Shown piece by piece: positions 60,337 to 64,000 of a stretch of DNA of 64,000 bases. Position 1 is the first letter of the stretch; every line of letters begins with the position of its first letter. The notes under the pieces are model-generated. The model searched no databases, was not told where the DNA came from, and saw only the letters and a list, made by a program, of their open reading frames with translations. The translations under genes were made by a program, and so were the position numbers. Source of the stretch: Pedobacter jeongneungensis (GTDB lineage Bacteria > Bacteroidota > Bacteroidia > Sphingobacteriales > Sphingobacteriaceae); the NCBI RefSeq assembly GCF_000633455.1, contig NZ_AYMG01000014.1, positions 62,001 to 126,000 of the forward strand, in the 5' to 3' direction.

Positions 60337-62217
60337 ATGTCAACAATAGCATTACACGACGAACACAATCACGATCACGCTGATCATGGGCATCATAAAG
60401 AGACTTTGATTTCAAAGTATATCTTTAGTATGGATCATAAAATGATTGCTAAGCAATTTTTGATTACCGGTATTATTATGGCGGTAATTGCAATGGGCTT
60501 ATCAATTTTATTCCGTATTCAATTGGCATGGCCAGATAAAAACTTCCCATTCTTAGAAACATTTTTAGGTAAATGGGCAGAAGGTGGCCGTATCAAACCC
60601 GATTTTTACCTAGCTTTGGTAACCATTCACGGTACCATCATGGTATTCTTTGTACTAACCGCTGGTTTAAGTGGTACCTTTAGTAACTTACTGATCCCGC
60701 TTCAAATTGGTGCAAGAGATATGGCTTCGCCATTCTTAAACATGCTTTCATACTGGTTCTTCTTTATGGCTTGTGTGATCATGATGTCATCGTTCTTTAT
60801 CCAAACAGGGCCTGCATCTGGTGGCTGGACGGTTTATCCGCCGCTATCTGTTGTTGCGAAGGCAATGCCAGGATCTGGAATGGGTATGACCTTATGGTTA
60901 ATAAGTATGGTACTTTTCGTAGCGTCATCACTAATGGGTGGTATCAACTATGTAAGTACAATCTTGAACATGCGTACTAAAGGTATGGACCTTTGGAAAA
61001 TGCCATTAACCATCTGGGCTTTCTTCTTAACCGCTATTTTAGGTATCTTATCATTCCCTGTTCTTGTAGCTGGTGTGGTATTGATGGTATTCGACCGTAG
61101 CTTTGGAACAAGTTTCTACTTATCAGATATCGTAATGGGTACTGATATTTTACCAAACGAAGGTGGTTCTCCAATTTTATGGCAACACTTATTTTGGTTC
61201 TTAGGTCACCCTGAGGTATACATTGTAATTATGCCGGCATTGGGTATCTCATCTGAGGTTATTTCTGTAAACTCACGTAAACCGATCTTCGGTTACCACG
61301 CGATGGTTTACTCTTTAATTGGTATTACCGTATTATCATTCATCGTTTGGGGTCACCACATGTTTGTAACGGGTATGAACCCGTTGTTGGGTGGTGTGTT
61401 TATGATTACCACGTTAATCATTGCGGTACCATCGGCAGTAAAAACCTTTAACTATTTAGCAACATTATGGCGTGGTAACATCCGTTTCACTCCGGCCATG
61501 TTATTCGCTATTGGTTTGGTTTCATTCTTTATCTCTGGTGGTTTAACCGGTATCTTTTTAGGAAACGCATCTTTAGATATTAACTTACACGATACTTATT
61601 TTGTTGTTGCCCACTTCCACCTGGTAATGGGATCTGCAGCAATCTTCGGTATGCTTGCAGGTGTTTATCACTGGTTCCCTAGAATGTTCGGTAAAATGAT
61701 GAACGCTAAATTAGGTTACTTACACTTCTGGTTAACTTTCATCGCAGCTTACCTGGTATTCTTCCCGCTTCACTTCTTAGGTTTAGATGGTGTACCACGT
61801 CGTTACTATGCATTTACTGAGTTTGAGTTTATGAAAAAATGGTTAACCGTGAACGTATTTGTAACATGGGCAGCCATTATGGCCGCACTTGCTCAGGTAG
61901 CGTTCTTGTTCAACTTCTTCTACTCAATCTTCAAAGGAAAAGTAGCACCTCAAAACCCATGGGAATCTAATACATTAGAGTGGACTGCACCTGTTGAGCA
62001 CATTCACGGTAACTGGCCAGGAGAAATCCCAACAGTTTACAGATGGCCATACGATTATAGCAAACCAGGACATGATGCAGACTTTATTCCTCAAACTGTT
62101 CCTTTCTCTCAAACCATGAGCTCTAACTTGCCTCACGATTTTGAAGGAAATGCAGAAGCAGAAAAAATTCAGCAAGACTGGGAATTAGCTAATCCTGTTG
62201 CAGAAAACAAAGGCTAG
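60337..62217 (+). CDS. ctaD: Cytochrome c oxidase subunit I
   Basis: Catalytic subunit of a haem-copper (A-type) oxygen reductase that reduces O2 to water and pumps protons. The 626 residues contain twelve main helices with the expected ligands: low-spin haem His in TIHGTIMVFF, the cross-linked pair in GHPEVY, the CuB His pair in WGHHMF, and the haem His residues in 'VVAHFHLVMG'. The N-terminus is His-rich and acidic (HDEHNHDHADHGHH), perhaps a metal-binding tail. It starts 23 bp after ctaC. Subunits III and IV are not in the window and probably follow ctaB. Confidence 0.98.
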   Translation: MSTIALHDEHNHDHADHGHHKETLISKYIFSMDHKMIAKQFLITGIIMAVIAMGLSILFRIQLAWPDKNFPFLETFLGKWAEGGRIKPDFYLALVTIHGTIMVFFVLTAGLSGTFSNLLIPLQIGARDMASPFLNMLSYWFFFMACVIMMSSFFIQTGPASGGWTVYPPLSVVAKAMPGSGMGMTLWLISMVLFVASSLMGGINYVSTILNMRTKGMDLWKMPLTIWAFFLTAILGILSFPVLVAGVVLMVFDRSFGTSFYLSDIVMGTDILPNEGGSPILWQHLFWFLGHPEVYIVIMPALGISSEVISVNSRKPIFGYHAMVYSLIGITVLSFIVWGHHMFVTGMNPLLGGVFMITTLIIAVPSAVKTFNYLATLWRGNIRFTPAMLFAIGLVSFFISGGLTGIFLGNASLDINLHDTYFVVAHFHLVMGSAAIFGMLAGVYHWFPRMFGKMMNAKLGYLHFWLTFIAAYLVFFPLHFLGLDGVPRRYYAFTEFEFMKKWLTVNVFVTWAAIMAALAQVAFLFNFFYSIFKGKVAPQNPWESNTLEWTAPVEHIHGNWPGEIPTVYRWPYDYSKPGHDADFIPQTVPFSQTMSSNLPHDFEGNAEAEKIQQDWELANPVAENKG

Positions 62218-62239
62218 TTTAAGCTTAAAATAAAAGTTT

Positions 62240-62286
62240 TAAAAGGGGTATCTGATTAAGTTTCTGCTTATCCGGATACCCTTTTC
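62240..62286 (+). terminator. Possible attenuating hairpin between ctaD and ctaA
   Basis: AAAGGGGTATC and GGATACCCTTTT can pair with one bulge, with a loop of about 20 nt, and a short T run. It may end part of the transcripts before the haem A synthesis genes. Confidence 0.55.
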
Positions 62287-62300
62287 ATCTTAATAGATAT

Positions 62301-63359
62301 ATGGTCAGTAGATCAGAACAACGTTTCATTAGAATTAATCTTATAACCATTATAGTTACACTATTGGTTATACTTGCCGGTGGTATTGTGCGCAGTACCG
62401 GATCGGGCATGGGCTGTCCGGATTGGCCTAAATGTTTCGACCGTTATATTCCACCAACCAATGTATCACAACTTCCTGCCAATTATAAAGAGAAATATGT
62501 AGCAGGCAGGTTGAAAAAGAATGAAAAGTTTGCCAAATACCTGGAGAGCATGGGTAAAGTTGCCCTGGCTGATAGTATCAGGCACGATAAGAGCATTACC
62601 GTACCCGAAGAGTTTAATCCAACAAAAACCTGGACGGAGTATTTAAACAGATTGGCTGGTGTAGTTGCAGGTATATTTTTGTTATTAACAGTTGTTTACT
62701 CTTTTACTTATCGCAAAACGGCCAAGCGGATTATCGTATTAAGTATTCTTAACCTATTAGTAGTAGGATATCAGGGCTGGTTAGGATCCATCGTGGTATC
62801 AACCAATCTGGCTCAGTGGGTGGTAACGGTACACATGCTTTTGGCACTTGTTATTTTAGCCATATCCATTTATACTTATAATTATGCGAAGCAGCTTAAT
62901 AAGGCGCCTTCGGTAATTATGTACCGGATATTATGGTTGAAAGGATTTTTGTTCTTTACGCTGGTGATCAGCATTATCCAGATCGTTTTAGGGACTGATG
63001 TGCGTGAGGCCGTAGATGTGATTGCAAAATCACTTGCTTATGGCAGTAAAGCCACGTGGATTTCGAAAGTGGGATCTGTGTTTTCTTATCACCGGGATCT
63101 GGCCATTTTAGTGGTGATAACTAATGCGATTGTTTACAAAATGGTTATCGATCGTTTTAGTGGTAAAGCAGCACCATTGTTAACCGCAAGGTTTATATTA
63201 ATTACGCTCCTGATCCAATTATTAAGTGGTTTTGCATTAGCTTATATTGCTTTTCCACCCGCAGCGCAGGCATTACATATTTTGTTCTCAACGCTGTTAT
63301 TTAGTTTACAGTTTTATCTGTACTTATTGGTTTACCGAACAAGTACCTATAAACAATAA
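62301..63359 (+). CDS. ctaA: Haem A synthase (COX15/CtaA)
   Basis: Oxidises the C8 methyl of haem O to a formyl group, giving haem A for subunit I. The 352-residue protein has about eight helices with the family motifs GGIVRSTGSGMGCPDWPKC (about 27-45), an 'NRLAGVVAG' helix, a HM pair in TVHMLLALVI, a further His in YHRDLAILVV and the C-terminal ALHILFSTLLFSLQF. The extended loop after helix 1 (about 46-105) is typical of the long COX15 type. The TAA stop is in frame with the downstream ctaB reading frame, 13 nt before its TTG start. Confidence 0.95.
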   Translation: MVSRSEQRFIRINLITIIVTLLVILAGGIVRSTGSGMGCPDWPKCFDRYIPPTNVSQLPANYKEKYVAGRLKKNEKFAKYLESMGKVALADSIRHDKSITVPEEFNPTKTWTEYLNRLAGVVAGIFLLLTVVYSFTYRKTAKRIIVLSILNLLVVGYQGWLGSIVVSTNLAQWVVTVHMLLALVILAISIYTYNYAKQLNKAPSVIMYRILWLKGFLFFTLVISIIQIVLGTDVREAVDVIAKSLAYGSKATWISKVGSVFSYHRDLAILVVITNAIVYKMVIDRFSGKAAPLLTARFILITLLIQLLSGFALAYIAFPPAAQALHILFSTLLFSLQFYLYLLVYRTSTYKQ

Positions 63360-63371
63360 TATTTAAGGAAA

Positions 63372-64000
63372 TTGAAACAATATCTTTCAGATTTTTCTAA
63401 ACTCATCAAATTCAGGCTATCGTTTACGGTAGTGTTTTCGGCGTCGATTTCTTTTTTAATCGGACAGAAAATGCAGGTTGGAAGAGGTCATATCCCTACA
63501 ATTGATTGGGGTAACTGGTTGATTTTAATAGCCGGCGGATTTTTGGTTACTGCAGCAGCAAACTGTTTTAACGAGATTATAGAAAAAGATCTGGATAAAT
63601 TAATGTCGCGTACAAAAGACCGCCCGATGCCTGCTGGTAGAATGACTACCGGGCAAGGATTGATCTTAGGTGTTTTTATGGCATTTTTAGGAACATGGTT
63701 ACTCGGTAAGTTAAACCTCGAAACAGGTTTATTATCTGTATTTTCCATTTTATTATATGCTTTTGCTTATACGCCATTAAAGAGAAAATCGCCAATTGCT
63801 GTTTTTGTAGGTGCCATTCCGGGAGCGTTACCACCACTTATCGGTTATTTAGCTGCTTTTGGTAGTTTAAAAGCCGAAATGTTTCACGAAATAGATTATT
63901 ACATTGCAGGTATCTTATTTTTAATCCAGTTTGTATGGCAGTTTCCTCACTTTTGGGCCATTGCCTGGGTGCTGGATGACGATTATAAAAAAGCTGGTTT
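63372..64000 (+). CDS. ctaB: Protohaem IX farnesyltransferase (haem O synthase), 5' part
   Basis: UbiA-family prenyltransferase that converts haem B to haem O, the substrate of CtaA. The frame from 63372 stays open to the window end (209 codons); the 3' part of about 90 codons is missing. The first allylic-diphosphate-binding motif N-x-x-x-D-x-x-x-D type is seen in NCFNEIIEKDLDKLMSRTK, and the conserved PLKRKSPIAVFVGAIPGALPPL segment follows. The only start before the first helix is the TTG at 63372, since an in-frame TAA (the ctaA stop) precedes it. The codon order ctaA-ctaB is usual. Confidence 0.92.
   Translation, partial: MKQYLSDFSKLIKFRLSFTVVFSASISFLIGQKMQVGRGHIPTIDWGNWLILIAGGFLVTAAANCFNEIIEKDLDKLMSRTKDRPMPAGRMTTGQGLILGVFMAFLGTWLLGKLNLETGLLSVFSILLYAFAYTPLKRKSPIAVFVGAIPGALPPLIGYLAAFGSLKAEMFHEIDYYIAGILFLIQFVWQFPHFWAIAWVLDDDYKKAG

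Overview
This window is AT-rich chromosomal DNA from a Bacteroidota bacterium, most likely a Pedobacter-type member of the Sphingobacteriaceae. The pointers are TAnnTTTG promoter boxes, few Shine-Dalgarno sequences, a PorW/SprE-like type IX secretion lipoprotein, an alternative complex III (Act) cluster feeding a haem-copper oxidase, many 'CKK/CEK' lipoproteins, a SusC-like outer-membrane barrel, and intergenic spacers full of short repeats. No database search was possible; names rest on motifs, length and context.

Layout. 1-7.3 kb (minus strand): the start of a possible NuiA-like gene, uvrC, a class A penicillin-binding protein, and a PorW/SprE-like lipoprotein. 7.4-13.6 kb: ATP synthase operon (atpZ, a small membrane protein, atpB, E, F, H, A, G); atpD and atpC are not here. 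13.7-20.7 kb: HAD acid phosphatase, small membrane protein, DUF4349 lipoprotein, ruvC (minus), then an overlapping run of flippase-like protein, glycosyltransferase 2 and ABC permease. 20.8-28.3 kb (minus): DUF5777 barrel, YceI, mono-haem cytochrome c and a possible 43-aa protein; a pair of M16 peptidases; pgi. 28.5-39.9 kb: DUF937-like protein, beta-propeller lipoprotein, M20 amidohydrolase, prfB with its programmed frameshift, alpha/beta hydrolase, lipoproteins, GH16, CAP protein, GH18 (minus), transglutaminase-like protein (minus), methyltransferase, DUF1345. 40.7-47.3 kb: a BlaI-type repressor, two M56 (BlaR1-type) proteases and a TonB-dependent-receptor-like barrel in one tight operon. 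47.7-50.5 kb: Omp85-like barrel (minus) and a deoxyhypusine-synthase-like protein. 50.7-64 kb: respiratory operon actABCDEF - ctaC - ctaD - ctaA - ctaB (cut by the window end).

How the parts work together. The Act complex oxidises menaquinol and passes electrons through cytochrome c to the CtaC/CtaD oxidase, whose haem A is made by CtaB and CtaA. The proton gradient drives the ATP synthase at the other end of the window. PBP1A, PorW, the Omp85-like barrel and the BlaI/M56 locus all concern the cell envelope.

Most unusual content. (1) The BlaI-M56-M56-barrel operon: the first M56 protein carries a complete N-acetylmuramoyl-L-alanine amidase domain where BlaR1 has its beta-lactam sensor, the second carries a duplicated domain plus an OstA/LptA-like domain, and a 40-bp dyad lies just before blaI. 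This looks like an envelope-damage sensor with non-beta-lactam sensing modules. (2) A family of degenerate tandem repeats with a 7-bp (sometimes 8-bp) period that fills many spacers, including three inside the atp operon.
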